Below, in pieces: positions 11,820 through 26,442 of a DNA stretch of 64,000 bases. A program made the position numbers and the translations under genes. The DNA lies in NCBI RefSeq assembly GCF_028858725.1, contig NC_084763.1, positions 52,460,152-52,524,151 of the forward strand, given 5' to 3'. Positions within the stretch are counted from its first letter, which is position 1, and every line of letters begins with the position of its first letter. The stretch is from Colius striatus. Its lineage: Eukaryota; Chordata; Aves; Coliiformes; Coliidae. Below the pieces are notes generated by a model, which made no database searches, was not told the DNA's origin, and saw only the letters and a program-made list of their open reading frames with translations.

Positions 11820-12060
11820 TCTTTTGGGTGAAATGCAGTCAGCGGTGAAATGGTTAACGCTGTGGGCATTTAAGTGGTCATAATTAACAGTCCATTAAGA
11901 TGAATGGAGAAAGTTCGCACTTAGCGATGCTATTGTTTAATTCTATCTGTTTACAGACTCAAGAGGACAACAGAGCGGGAGCTTGACATTGCCCAGGGTT
12001 TGCACTAGTGAAATTAGGAATCACGTTTGGAAATAAATTATAACCATAGATTCAAAGGGG
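11820..12060. other. CNE-like block with homeodomain-type sites
   Basis: Unique sequence with GGTTAACGC, TAATTAAC and GTTTAATTC clustered within about 130 bp, in the style of vertebrate conserved noncoding enhancers. No coding potential. The call rests on motif density only; conservation was not tested. Confidence 0.25.
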
Positions 12061-15000
12061 AAAAAAGAGCAAAAATCCTTTGGGAAACACATTTCCTGCT
12101 TTGGGGGATTTCTGTTGTCCCAGTTCACTCTCCTCAATAAGTAGGTTTGATGCTAACTAGCGTTTTAATTTCCACTGAACAAGTCCAGCAAAACAAAGCC
12201 CTCACTATACTTAATGCCCTCCCGATTTCACAACGATTGATATAAGCAATGGATTTGGCAGACGGTTATTAATAAGGATACAGGAGGAACTCAGCTCTGC
12301 TAACCTGGAAAGGTTCTCCTGGGTCTGATGGGTGGCTGGTCTCTTGCAGTCTTTAACAGTTTGTATCAAATCCCACTGTTAACAACATCAATGTTGAGCA
12401 TTAAAAATATGAAACAAGACACAAACCCAACATATCTGTGTAGAAGACCTTTGCTGTAAAAACCCTCGGGTTTATTTGCCTTTGGCATCCCCAAGACTTG
12501 ACAAAAATCAGCTTTCAACCTTTTCTCCAGTGAGGCTGGAAATTTAATTTGCTAAAACGAAGATGATTCTTTTAATATCTGTTTATTCCAAGCTCTGAAG
12601 CTTTAGTGAGAAAATACCAAGACCACAGCTATACCAAGACTTGCAAAAAAGTCCTGGGTGTTGCTAACAGTACGCTGCTGGAGAATGCAGCTTTTGCAGT
12701 GAATCTGAAGTCAGAGCTCTGGGGAGAGTGGGGACGGGCCCAGGCAGAGAATTCACTCTTTGAACAAGAACATTTTCAGCCAAAGTGCAGTAGTGAAACT
12801 GCTACAGAAGCCTATCATTTTGAAGTAATATGCAGTTCTTTTTAAAAGGTCTCCAGTTTATTGGTACAATTTTTTCCTTGTAAATGGTTGTGGGTGTAAT
12901 TAATTATAGGCAATAAATTGTAAGTGCATTTCATAGCTCCTGTACATCTGTCTGTATGACAGCGCTCAGAAATGTGGTCATTAAACATACTGAAGGGCAA
13001 TAGAAGAAGCAGTTATCTTCATGAGATTTTATTCTCTATTTTGGAATCAGAGCACCTCAAAACAATATGTCAAATACCAACATTTCTATGAAAGTATTTT
13101 AATTATAAATTTGAACATAAATTAGCGATAACTTTTTATAGATGGTTTTGGTCGTAAAGGTCAGGAATGTTTGCTGTAAGATAACCTCAAAATACAGAAT
13201 TATGTCACCTGTTGTCATTAGCAATAACATATCTGTGAATGAACGTGGTTTTGCACATCATCTACAGTTCATATTTCTTGTGCTTCTTAATGTAACTTTG
13301 ACATTTAAAAGCACGATGCTTTTTTAAAACAAATGATGTTTTGATAAGGACTCTTGATGTTAATTTTAGCAACCATGTGCTTGGTCAAATTTAAATTAGG
13401 CCATAATACCTTACACTTATTAGAAATGCACCTGCAAAATGATCCCTGGAAGTAGGGTGTAGAAAATCTCCTTTTAGCGTACTTTCCTGGGAAATCAGAT
13501 TTATAGAAAATTAAATGGTGTAATTTAAAAATAAAGTATTTTAAATTACTTCAGCAACTTGAGTCCTGTATGCCTCTGATTAAAAAAAATGCTAGCACTT
13601 TGAAAACAATGAAACAGGAAAAAAATTAGTCTGAATTAATAGGAAACAATACTTTATGCTGCATATCCCATTAAAGCTGTTGGTAATTAAAAAAAGGTAA
13701 GAATTTATTTCTTTGGTTAAAAATAAAATCCAAAATAATATAGGAGAAAGACTCAGAGTCTAAAGCTGTATTTGAAGAATGGTAGAATTCCTATTCATTA
13801 ATCAGGAATTAAACCAGTTTTAAAAGGTTTTTGCATTCTTCTTTATGTCTTTGGGCCACTATCTTTATCAGCCTTAAGCAGTGACCTCTAGCAGATGCTA
13901 ATTAAAGATGGAATTGTTACTGAAAACGTGAAGCCTCAAGTCCAGATCCAGATCATAGATGAGCCGCGGGTCCTGAACACACTTCTGCTCACTTTCCACG
14001 TCCTGAAAGCTCTTTGGGTGCTTTAGGAAAGGCTTTGTGCAAGAGCAAACTCTTCTAGGTCAGTGTTTAGGGCAATGATTAGGTTACTCTCCTGGGAAGC
14101 TGGTATGAATCCCCTGAGGCTGGCATTGTCATCTGAACTCACCTCTTCCTACTGATATTGCCATGGCTGGACTCTGGCAAAAAAAGATGAGGAACTCTGA
14201 AAATTTTAGGGTTATTTCATGAGGGGCACCTCATCCGAGTTTTCTTGACTGGAAATAGCTGTATTTTGTGGTAAATTCAGTGCAGCTGATACCTGGGCAG
14301 CAACATGCCTGCTGGAGCAAACTCAAGGTTGGGATATGCCCCAGCCTTTGGTTCAGCCCTCATCACCGAGTGACAGCAGTGCTGGCTGTTCTCAGAACAC
14401 AAAGTGGATATACCAGGATTTCAGGGTTAAAATGCCATCAGCTGCTTCCCTTCAGGGCTCTGTGAAATGAGGAGAGGGTTTGGGAGCTCTGTGCTTAGAA
14501 GGAGGCAGTAGTGTCTTCCCAGGCCTTCATTCGGAGCCTGTGGATGTTGTCCACTTTCCAAAACCTTTGCAGCATGTGTGAGCCGTGCCAAGACCCCAGG
14601 CTACTTCTCTTTCCATATGTGATAGCTGAAGTGAGGAAGTGATTGATCTTGATTATTCAGTCTGTTGTGTAGGCGGGTAGACACTTAAGGGAGCTTGCTG
14701 ATCTTTGTGTGCTATTTAAGATTTGTTTCCCACACTATTGGTTTCAGTAATGTATAACCTTTGTGCAGGGGCATCTTGGTCAGCAGCTTGAGGACAATGT
14801 GAATTTTCTCTTTTAAAAAAAAGGCACATTTTACCTCTCCATTTACTTGATACTCAGTTCTTTGGTGATTCTTGATTTGTGCCACTGCTTTCATTCAGCT
14901 TTAATTGCAACTGCTGCCAGTTTGACCAGCAAGCTCTATATGCTTTTGGCTTCTCCTTGATTTGTGTCGTAACTGGCCACAAATCCTTTGCCTTTCCTAG

Positions 15001-16969
15001 AACATAAGCCATTGGTTTCCAAGGATTAGGAGTTGGTTGATTGCAGCATGTTCAGTTAATGTCCCTCCTAAGAAGTAAAACTGTAATGTTGCTTTGTTCC
15101 AGCTTTAAAGAACCTGCCACGGTGATACTAGCCTTTAAATGATGATGTTGACATGTCAGTGAGGAAAGTGGCCATGCCTGAGGTCATGAGTGTCACTGAT
15201 GCAGAAAGCAACTGTCTTTGAAAGTCAGCTGCTGAGAGGAGATGGGCAACTGCTGTGCTAGGAACACATCACACAGGAGAGACACCTGAGGAAGCAGTGC
15301 TTCTCCTGGAGACCGTGGGCACTGAACTGGCCAGTGTGCTGTGGGAAGGGCAGAAGGAATGTGTGTTAAATGACCACTGGCTTTTCTTGTAATCTTTAAC
15401 ACTAGGTTAAAAGGGTTGCAGTCAGATTCCATTGACCAGACACATCTGACTTTGTAATTTAAAACAATGGGATTTTACTGAATTCCTTGGGTAGCTGTCC
15501 CACAAGCCTTTAAACACAGTGCCTAAGCTCAAGAAAAAACTAGTATGACTATTGATAAATTTTGGAACATGTTCAGAAAGTGACTATTTATGAGAATGGC
15601 ATAATGTATTTATTCTGAATGCAATTTCCTTCACGTATCTTTTTTTAAACTCAGGTTAAACTTCCCTCCTTTATCAGTCTCTTGTGTTTAGCCCTGCACA
15701 CTTCTTCAAGTGAGAGGAAGAAGGAGAACTTGTGAGTCTCATCCTTCTGTAGGACTCAGATTTATTGAAGCCAGAGAGTTATATGGCACAGGGCCGTGGA
15801 TCTTGATCTATGTAAAAAATGCAGTGAGATTTCTGATCGCTGTGGATTTTATGTATATGCTGCTGTATACACAGTTAGGTTTGCTCAGCGTTGATGTGAT
15901 TTTTATCAAGCTAATACTTCTGGTTTATTAATGTGTGGTGCAGGTTTGCCTGAAAGAAACAGAGTATTTTTTGCAGAACGTGGACAACAACTATGGAAAA
16001 ACCAGGTGGCTGTTAGGGTGTGCTGTTGAGGAAAGAAAACCACCAGAATGCAAGTGCTTTGGGAGAGGAGGCATTTCCTCCCATGTGTGTGATGACTGAC
16101 AGCGATCTCTGATCCCGAGTGCTTGGGTGTGGCCTGGGAAATGTCATCCTAGCTTTTGTTAAAGGCAGGACTGTGCTTTGGCCTCTGAGTTAGGTGCTCA
16201 TCAGCGTCTGCACTCCCTATGTGTGATTTCCTACCAGCAGCAGCAGGTGATGCTGATGCTGATATCTTCAAGAGATTTCAGAGTGTTGGGTTTTTTAAAG
16301 AATTATACTAATATTTAATAACAATTTGGAGATACTAGGAACCAACATGTTCTCTGTATGTCAGATATGAAAATTCCAACCCTTAAGTTTACTGTGTGCT
16401 ACCTACGAAAGCTTTTCTAAAAGTCAGTTTAAGGCACTGAAATGGTTCTAAATGTATAAATGGGTTTTGGTAATATCTATTGTTCTGATAAATGAATCAC
16501 TGCCTGCTTTCAATACCAGGCAGACAATGGGATTCACCTGAAGGTTTTTCATTTTACTGGATATAAATTAAAATCTCACAGGCTGATACAAGGGGGATTA
16601 CACTCTAATTTTAGGTTAAATGCCCATTATTTTTTTTGCAAAGGGTAGCCCATAGCTTATGTGGTACCTGCTGCCTGTCTCTGGGACATACCAGCACGTT
16701 ATGCAGTTGATTATTTCTGGTTTTGAAGGATGAATTCATTTGTCTAGGGCTAGCACTGATTTTTTTTCCAAATGTTTTTGAAATCCTCAGTGTTCTTGTC
16801 ATAGAATAAAGGAAAGAATAAAATCAATAATTGGTCCCTGCTGAGCAGGAGTTTAATTTTAACTGAGATTTCCTTGCTTCCATGCTCAAGGTAAGAGCCA
16901 TAAGAGATGCTGTTTGGGAGCCAGAGAAATGGATATTGTTGAGAAGACTGTGCTCTAAAGTTAAGAGAA

Positions 16970-16994
16970 GCCTATCTTGAGACTCAAGATAGGC
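16970..16994. repeat. Perfect short inverted repeat (12-bp arms, 1-nt centre)
   Basis: GCCTATCTTGAG at 16970-16981 is the exact reverse complement of CTCAAGATAGGC at 16983-16994, with only A16982 between them. Flanking bases do not extend the pairing. A short T run follows at 16997-17001. Confidence 0.95.
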
Positions 16995-19900
16995 AGTTTT
17001 TCATATGACAACTTACTCCTTTTTCTTGGTAGAGATAGTGGTTTTTAAAGAAAACCATGAATAATGACTTCTTATCTTGTTGACAAAAAAATAAAGAATG
17101 ATGATTTAGTGTCATACATTTTTTTCTACATTCATTCTGAACAGAGGAGGAAGGATAGCTTCAAACTTTGCAGCATATCTAGGTTGTGTAACTTTTGGAT
17201 TTGTAGAGTGTAACCATATGTGAAAGATTGGCCATTTGAAATATCTGATGACTGTGAACGTATCACCCACTCTGCAGGATTTACTGATGGGGTATTTGGA
17301 ACTCTTTCTAAAACTCTTGCTATGGAAATTTTTGAGGAGTTGATGCCATAGTATTTACTAGCTGTATGATTTGGCACAGGGTTCTCTGCTGGCAGCGCCA
17401 CAGGACCGGTCCCACCTTCGAATGTTGTGATCCACGTTAGGCCTCGGTGTTTGAAAGTTGTTTGTCTTTACTGGCAGATGCTGGAGGAAGATCAGAGCTG
17501 CAATTAACCTATTTACAGTTAAAGCTTATGCATGACTTAGAAAAAAAACCCCAAACTTTAAAACAAACAAGGTTTAGAAGTTATAGAACAAATGACTGAA
17601 TAGAGCAAATATGGGTTTAATTAACTTTAAAATTGGTTGCAAATGTTTTCAAAAACTTTTAACGTTATGGGTTGGGAAGTTGCTATTTTGGAAGCTCTCG
17701 GCAAGTATCATGGCTCTCTGGGGAGTATGTGAGTGGTGGAAAGTCCCCGCTGGCGTGAGTGATGGAACCAGGTCCCCTCCAGAAGCAATGATGCCACTGG
17801 CAGGAAGCAGCTGAGCCCAGGACTATGGCTGCTGCGTGTCTGCACAGAGGAGTCCAGCTTGATGGGCCTGAGTGTGTTTTAGCTCCTATTGCTGCTTCTG
17901 CTGTTGAACAAATTCAAATCATTTGGTGTTTCCTCACTGAGAAATGCTTCCTTGTGCAGTTGCCTCAGGGCCCAAAATAACATTAGTGACCTCAATGTGG
18001 AGCATCCTCCTGCACATCATTGAACAAAGTGCATTTGACCATTAACCTAGAGGAACTGCCTCATACAAATGAGGTAGTTGCCTTCCTAGGCGAGCCCATT
18101 ATGCTCAGAGACCAGAAGAAAGTGCAGGAGATGGGGTGTTGGCTTTCAAACACTGCCATTGCAGACTTTTGGCAAAATCTTTTCCAAGGGGCTGATTTTA
18201 AGAACTGATCCCCAGTTACTAGCTGTGACTGAAAGGGATGACACAGGAAAAGACAGAGCGTTGGTATTTCCAGAGCAGGTAGTATTTCAGATTTTATTCA
18301 TTTATTATAGAGAAGCATCCAAAGCACTCAGCTAATCCTCAGTGCTTAAATAGCACAGACTGACATATAATGAGTAGAAATATGGTATATATTCCCCAAT
18401 TTAGGCTGCAAATCTAACTTCTGATCCTTTGCCATGTAACAATGACCAGTATAATATATGGGTTTGTGGCACAAGCCTATGCAAACTAAGGTATTTCTTG
18501 AGGAGCTGACTGGTTTAAGAAATTCTGTTACTAACTGGGGAACATAATTAAGTGTTCATTTCTTTCAAAGCTTTAGCCCTTATAGAGAAAAAAAAGCACA
18601 CACTGTAAAAAGAAAACCCATAAGAGCTAGGCTTTGAAAAATGTTTTAATAATGAAGCTAAGCAAATAATTAAAGAAATAATTGATTCAGTATATGTAAA
18701 TAATGTAATAACTGCAATCTCAGTTCACAAAAGGGATACATATTTCAATACTTTTAATTTCTCTTTTTAATTGTTATCTGACAGATTAAAACATGTGATA
18801 CTTGTCTTGAGTAGGAGCTGTAGTAGCAATAATAAGCCCTGCTGCAGTTCTGTGGTGAGATGAGCGTACGGGCGTATCATGGGAGATTTTTACATGTGTA
18901 GATTTAGAATCTTTCTCGCGTACGAATTTTTTGCACATGGTTTGTTGAGCACTACTTAGTCCTGAAGGTGTGTGTCACAGTTTGCTGTTGAAGTCAGCAA
19001 GCTTTTCCTCATTCATTGTCAGTGAGGATAAGTTGATGTCTCATTGAGTCTCAGCGATCCTGACCCCCTGGTACTGAGAGTTGCTAAAGTGATTTACCTG
19101 TCATTAGCACACTCAGGGAACTCACTCCTTGCATCCATGATGATCTTCAAGCAGATACCATTTTTTATTATGGAGGTGACCGTGTAACCTTTTAAAACTA
19201 TCACTTTGTGCCCAATGTACAGACCCTGGGGGGAAGAAGCTGCACCATGGTTGCTGCTCTGCTGTCTGTGCTGAGGTCTGTGGATGAGTAACTCATGGTC
19301 ATCGTTGTTGTTTCTCACAGCCTTCTGGTGAAGTAGCAAAGTTATTTCAGTTTTACAAGTGACAACAGAGGCACAGAGTCTCTGCAGTCCAGATCCTCAA
19401 AGGCATTGAAATAACTAGTTTCTGTATAGGCATAAAGAGGGACTTGAATCCTGGTCTGCCAGATCCCATGAAGGCTGCTGAAATGCTGGAGTGGGTTGGC
19501 AGCTGCAAAGGGTCACATAGTCACAGACACAAAGTTTGGATGGGACACTACAAACCCTCCCTGCTGACCTGGAAGGAAGCAGCCTCCGAGCTACTCTGGG
19601 CAGGGCAGGACAGCGGGGCTGCTGGATGGCCCGTGCTGGTCACGGGTACCCATCACCTCTCTGATTCGGGTGGTGCAGATCCTTCCCACCATTCCTTTAC
19701 AAAAGGAGGAAAATATTTGTTTCAGGGCACAAGACTGAAGTCTCAAAGGCTACATGAGTGCTGTTAGGATTCAGTAATTTTACTGTTAAGGAATGAAGTG
19801 CTGAAGGGGAAAATTTCCTTGTAAAGTCAGGAGCTACAGTTCAGAAAACTTTCACTGGCCTAACAGAGTAAAACCATTTACAGAGTAAGCAATAACTTTA

Positions 19901-22900
19901 ATGGAGCAGTTAATTAGTTCTGCTCTTTTCAGACAGGATCATTAGAACGTAATGAGAATTAATAATTTCATAAAGCATGGAAATATATTGCCCTAAGGAA
20001 AATACAGTAACAGACATTTCACAAATAGCTATTTTAAATGAATGTGGTGACATTTTCTCATATTTTCAGATAATCTATAACATTTTTGTGTAGTAACTCT
20101 AGGTAAGGTATACATTTGGCTCACATTACAAAGGTTGCTACTGTTTTAAGACACAGAGTCTCCATTGTGAATAGGAATATAAACCTAATTACAGTGATGT
20201 AAATGTGATTCTTTATCACTGTTGACTCTTTCCTTGAACATTTTAAAGACAGAGTTACACCAGCAACACCTAGAAGCACCACTGAAGAGCAGCAGAATTT
20301 CTTCTGCCCTGTGCTATAATATTCTCGTGTCAGATCTATCCCAGTGAGTAAAACAAGCACATTACCTGTTTGAGAATAAGATGTCATAAAAGAAGCATAG
20401 GAAGTTTTTATAAAATATGTTTGGAGCTATTTTAGTTATCATCTGACAACATAATAAGCAATGTAACGAGCAAAACACAAGCATTCCATGTAAGGGTTTG
20501 TTTGGTGGGTTTCTTTTAGTCTAGAATTTTATGTAAATGGTTAGCTGCAGGTTTTGTGTCTAAACTACTATTCATTGTACAAAAGGAAACCATTTCTCAT
20601 TTCCAGATTTGGGTCTGGTTTAAATTGGCCTGACTTCCACTGACCTTCATGAGGTTATACTAATGTACGTGAGTGGAAGATAGGGCCCAGACACTCTAAT
20701 GAAGTCTTTGCAAGTCCTAGAAGAGAGAGGTGGAAATTCCTTCCAGTTTGAGTGCCCAAAGCTATTCTATATGTGATAACTGGCAATGATTCTTCTGAAC
20801 AGAGGTTTTCCTTTGATGCTTGAATATATAGAAGACATGCTTTATTATCTTGATTGCAAATTAAAATAGTTGATGGATATGTCTGAAAAATATGATGAAT
20901 ACTATGAACTGGCTTTCTAAATGTGGTCTGGACTCACAGGCTAAACAAACATAGCATAAAATAGAGGCAGGTGAAAAAGTGTTGATCCTGACCACCCATT
21001 CTTGTCATATGGTGCAGCACAAGTCCAACGCAGTTAAATCAGAATAAAGAGAGTGCAACGGGGAAGGGATTCAGACTTGCATAGTTTCTAATCATTGCTG
21101 GAAGAATTATAGCCTGGATTAATCATGTCAGATTGAAGAAGGGCCAAAACAGAGCTCCCCTGCCACTGAGGCTGAGCTGTGGTACCCTATCATTAAAGAA
21201 CTGTGGGGAGATCTGAATTCCTCTTTCTGTAGCAATACCTAGCCAAAGCACGGAAAGATCCAACTATTCAGCTTTTCATGATGGTCCAATCATTTCATTT
21301 TTTTAAAACTGCAGAGCAGTAAAATGAGCCATTCTGACTTGCTGGCTCTTCTGAGCAAAAAAAATAGCAGGAGAAAGCCCTGGCTGAAACTTCAAGCACA
21401 TAGTACATCTCCCATCACAGAAATGAAAGAAAATTACCCACCAGATTTATTTTTTTTTCAGAAGACTACATGAGAAATGTGATCATTACAGATTTTCACC
21501 AGTCAGATGAAAAACTGCTAGCAATAGCCATGTATTAGAAAAAGGATATATATATAGGTTGAAAACGCTGCAGGAGTTGAGTAATTAGAGTGAGCATTCC
21601 GAGTACTGGCCACACAAATATGCAACAAATGTATTCTCCTTCTCTCAACATTTTAAAATAAACTTTCACATTATTTAGAAGATTTTCCCCCTCATCCTCT
21701 TTTTCATCTTTCAAGCATGATGATTTCTGTCACTGTGACAATTGTTATGTACTGCAGCAGCACTGAGGCACTAGTAACTGCAGATTGAGAGCTACTCCTT
21801 CCATGTGACAAAAGGACAATCTCTTGCAGAAAGCTGGCAAACACAGGAATACAAGAGAGGGGAGAGGTGGGAACTACACAGCAGAGAAGATGTTGCAATG
21901 GCTCTGCTTACTATATGTGCAACTGTGAAAGGTGAGGTTTGCCAACTACTCAGTAATTGTTGAGTGGGGAGTTGAACAGACACATGATGTGTCAGCATGT
22001 AAAAATCCCTGTGGCCTGATGCTAGCTGTGGTATAGCAAGCAGCACGGGCAGCCAGAGACCTGCCCAGTCCTCCTGCTGCTTTCTCTCCTCTGGATCATA
22101 TGCTGGGGGTTGCCCAGGTTCAGCTGTGATGGTCTTTTTCCATTCCTTTGGACTCCCTAGCAAGAGGGAAGGTGAAGGAAGAAGGAGAGATAACTTCTGG
22201 TACTTGATTTCTACCTGCTTTGGAGGGTCTGGTGCCATTCCCCATGGGAGGATGGGCAGTGGAAAGCTCTCCATGCCTGCTGCCTGCCCCGGCAGACACA
22301 GATAGCCACCAGCCTTACACCACTCCTCCTGGCTGCCGCTGCTCAGAAGACTGACAGGGATATTCCTTTTCAAGTCTGTCTTACACTGGTCTCCATCTTC
22401 ACAGGGGTCAGGGCTGTGAGGAACCATTATTTTTTCACTCACATAATGGGTCTTTCCTCACACTAATGTGTAAAGAAAACGTGTGTAGATAATGGCTTTT
22501 CTTTCTGGTCTAAGCCAGACCTTTTATGTTATTTTAATGTTGGTTTAGGTTTTAATGAGAGAGCAATCAACATCAGCAGTTGTACACTTGATCGTCTAGC
22601 ATGTGATCTAAAACCCAGCTACTTGATCTCATAACATGATTAGTATCTTATTGCTGTATTTTGTTCAATATTGATGCCAAAGTTTTCTTTTCAGCATTTG
22701 CAAAGCCTTTTAGTCAATTAACAGTAAAATAAAAAGCTTTCAGTGTGGTGAGAGCTGCTGTAAATTATACTTACTTTGCAGTTTATTACCATATGTTTGA
22801 AATGTTTGTATGTTTGTATTACACCTAAAAACTTAATTAAAAGGACATTAAAGCTGCAAATGGTAGTATTCTGAAATTAGGAAATGATGGAAGTGTGTTT

Positions 22901-25900
22901 TCCTGTGCGGCTTTAAAACTCTTCAGGGAAATCAGAAACTGCGTGTTTGCTGTCTGGACTCTGTACATGGTGCATGAGGAGAGGCAGGTGCCCTTAAATG
23001 GGATGTAAACAAACCTGTGTGATGATCTGGGAGCCACGTATACCCATAAATTGGGAGTGTGAGAGACAGGGCTCCATCTGGAACTGGAGCTCTCTCCAGA
23101 AGTGAAGAACCTGACTGAGGCCGAGAACTCCACAGTTCTGTACCACAGAGAGATTTCTATTTTCTTCATGGAGAGTGTAACATCCTGGCTGCTACAAGGC
23201 TGCTTGTGTATTGTACATATGATCACAGCTGGGTAAGTGGCAGAATTGTTGGAGGAGCAGATGCTGTGCTCCTCAGGCATCATCTCCACTGCTAGGTGCA
23301 GAGGTGTGCTCTTGGCCACTTTCTGTGGCTCAGTGGATCTTCAGTTCTTTGCTGAACTTCATCACACCTTCAAAATGAAAGGGTTAAATGCCCCTAAACA
23401 GATTTGCTCCACGGATAGGAGCTATGCTGTTTGAGCTGCCTTCAGTCTAGGAAAAGTAGCCTAAGTCTGCTGTTCCTGTGCAAGTCCTCAATCAGGAAAC
23501 AATTTTATAGAAGGGATTACTGCTGCTCGCTGCAGGGGCATCATAAAACCGGCGATCCCTGCTCCACCTCTGGAAAGGGAGGCTGGAGGTGGAGAAAAGA
23601 GTTTCAGGCTATGCATCCCAAATGGGCACAGGTACTCACTGCAGCCCCGTGGGAAGCAAGCAGCCAACACAAGCAGCGAGATGAAGAACTGCTCATATCC
23701 TCAGTGTGCTTCTCTAGCAGAGGGCTAAGGACTGTTTGCTCTTTAATGGAAGCTCTCATTCTTTTGCACGTTTCAAGAGAGGCTCAGAAGGTGCGCACAA
23801 AGCACAAAAACCCTGCTCTGATCTGACCTTCACTGTTCTCCCTTTCTTTTGTTCAGGTGAATTTTCAAATTTGTATATCCTGAAGCTTTTCCACTGTCTC
23901 ATTCCAGATCCAAGTTTGAACTCTAGGGGGTACCTCTTATGTCAATGCAAAGAAAACTTCACAGTGAGCAAATTTCCCACTGTTCCACCCCATAATGCTA
24001 TACTGGTAGCTTTTCCTCTTGCAGTGGGTTCCTTCAAAAACTTTGCCTGGTGTCCTGGCTAGAAACTATTGGACCTGATTAAAGTTTGTGGGGCTGGGAT
24101 CTATTTCAGTAACAGAGGATTATGGCACCACTTTAAAATGCTGTTTTCATGAGCACATAAATTCCATTTAGCAGCATTTTTGTCAAACTGCTACCTTATG
24201 TGATATTCCCTACATGATGGTATATGATAGAAGCCTAAAATGTATACTTCAATGTGTTTCAGCCTCAGCTTCTGGCTGAGTTCTTCAGCTGGTGTGGATT
24301 CATGCAGCTCCCTTGGCTTTAGAGGAGATGTGAGGATTTACACCCACTAAAGAGAGAGCCCCTCTTTCTAATGTCATTTCCTTGGGTCTTTTTTAATGTG
24401 GTGTTTTTCTGTAATTGCATTTTTCATTTTTTAGTAAGAATCTTAAATGTTTTCCAGTAAGCACTAAAAATCCACTTGTGTCTTTGGCATCAAATATAAC
24501 AATAGAACTTGGTTTTACATCTCTCTGTGGTACAATATAGAGGCATTGCCAAAAGCTATCCACTATCATTACAAACATGGGAATGGAAGACATATATAAA
24601 CACAGAAGTGTAACCTCTTTCCCCAATAAGAGTTTATAATAGCAACAGTGAACTTGACCCAGTGCATTTCCTGTAGGGATAAGGTGACCTGCAGGGGTTA
24701 ATGGCCCGTGGCTTTGCCTTGGGCTATCATCTCACCCAGCCAGTGATTAATCCTGGAGAAATGCCCTTTGCTCCCATCATTATCCCTTAAATGGAGCCTT
24801 TAGAATTCAAAATGATTTTGGAATGGAATTTACCACTACCCTGCACTCCATTCATTGCAAGGAATTCTACTGTAACTGCATGTCACACTTGCATAAATAA
24901 CCTTCAGAGCAAAAAGAAACAGAGAAAAGGAATACAACTCCAGTGCAGGCTAGCACTGCAGGTTATATTCCAACAGCAGGGCAATGCAGCAGCAGGAGGG
25001 TACAACCTCTGCAAGCAAGGGAAGGTAATCAGAAAGTCCTGAAGTATTTGCCGTGTTTGCAGGCACTAACTGAACCATATTTTCAGGCAGCAATGTATTA
25101 TAGTTTTGTTTGTTTACTTAGCTGGTTCCCAGGCCTATTCTTCAGAAACTAGGTTCTCTGCATAAACTCAGGACAGCAAGGTCCCTGCTCTAGAAGCTGA
25201 AGGGCTGTCCAAGTACTGGGTTGTTCCCTTGGACAGGCTGAGTGCAGCAGTAACTGTGAATCTCAGGGTAGAGTTCTGCATCAAACCCAGAAAGCTCCAG
25301 CTCATCTGCTGCACTTGCAAATAGTATCTGCTAGAGGAGCAACTCAGGTACTTGCAGAGCATATTGTTTATATTTTATTCCTGAGAAGGCAGTTAAATCT
25401 GCTGTGGTATGGCAATCTGCACACTCAGTCAGTTCTCTGCTCCACTCATAGACTATCTGATGTAGGTTTTACACCTGGCTATATTAAGATAAACATTCCT
25501 AGTATAGAAAGCTGTAGCAGCAATTAAATCTACTCACTGTTTTTTATCTTTTAATAGACACAAGTTTTCTCATATACTGTTTCAATCAAGGAATGTTCTA
25601 ACTAGGAAGTTATTAAAGATTAGTGCTGGACAACCAGTTTAATGTAACTTTGCCATTAATACACAGGTGGCTAAAGTCTGCAATGCCATTCTTGCAGGCT
25701 CCCAGGCCACCTGCACTGATGATATCCCCACCTCATCAGGGACCATTCCTAGTGGACTAAGTCATTTTGCATGTGGACCCATGTCACCTGTGGCATATGC
25801 TGAGTCTGATGGCAGTAGTCAGTTGGTGTGTGGTTGTATTTGGATCCTAGTCAGGGCCATTTTTATTCAGTAGCATCTTGTATGCTATTTTTTTACTTTA

Positions 25901-26442
25901 TTGTGGATCAGCCTCAGGCAAGGCAACCTATAGTGTCTGCAGAGTGGAAATGTTCTCCAGCTGGTTCAGGATTATCAAAAACAGTGTATGAGATGCTCTC
26001 CAGTAAGCTGCTTGCCATTCCTCTGGTGTGTAAACAGCATCCAGCTGAGGGAAACAGGGTTGTCCAGCTCTGGAAGCCAAGCCTGGCTCCTGAACACTGT
26101 ACCTGTGTGGTGCTTGTCTGCCAGAAGCTGCCTGACTGCTATACAGAACATTTCATAAACAGGGATGGTCATGGTCCTCTCTTTTACTCTTCCAATGAGT
26201 GTATCCAAATTAAGACATTCATGGAAACTGTGCCAGCATTCCCTTCAGGCGGTGCCAGGAGTGGCTCCTGGTAAATACGGTGTGGTCCTTCTCTGAACCC
26301 TTATCTGATTTGCTTGCCACTGATCTCAGATCCATGGAATGAGAACTTGGTGGATCTGTGGCTGAGTGTACAGTGCAGGTCAGCATTGGAGAAACATATA
26401 TGCTGAACAGCTTTACCATTTGAAGCCTAGTCCTTTATCAAA

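Larger units (their letters stand above)
10319..26442. other. Gene desert, first part
   Basis: About 16 kb of mostly AT-rich unique sequence with no supportable gene. Open frames of 100-216 codons occur (for example minus 21792-22442 and minus 22837-23319), but they have no recognised domains and are within what chance gives in this much DNA. A CNE-like block, a perfect hairpin and possible decayed ancient repeat traces are listed separately. Confidence 0.45.

Noticed and set aside
19344-19460. Resemblance to a reversed MIR-type SINE (TTTTACAAGTGAC, AGGCACAGAGTCT, GACTTGAATCC)
   Set aside because: The motifs are in a plausible order but too diverged to support without a profile search.
21792-22442. 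Minus-strand open frame of 216 codons
   Set aside because: It is the longest frame outside CpG islands, but has no recognised domain, biased Leu/Pro/Ser content and no splice context. One such frame in 64 kb of six-frame sequence is plausible by chance.
22837-23319. Minus-strand open frame of 160 codons with several Cys and Ser-rich stretches
   Set aside because: Looked briefly like an extracellular domain, but no motif could be anchored and there is no exon structure.
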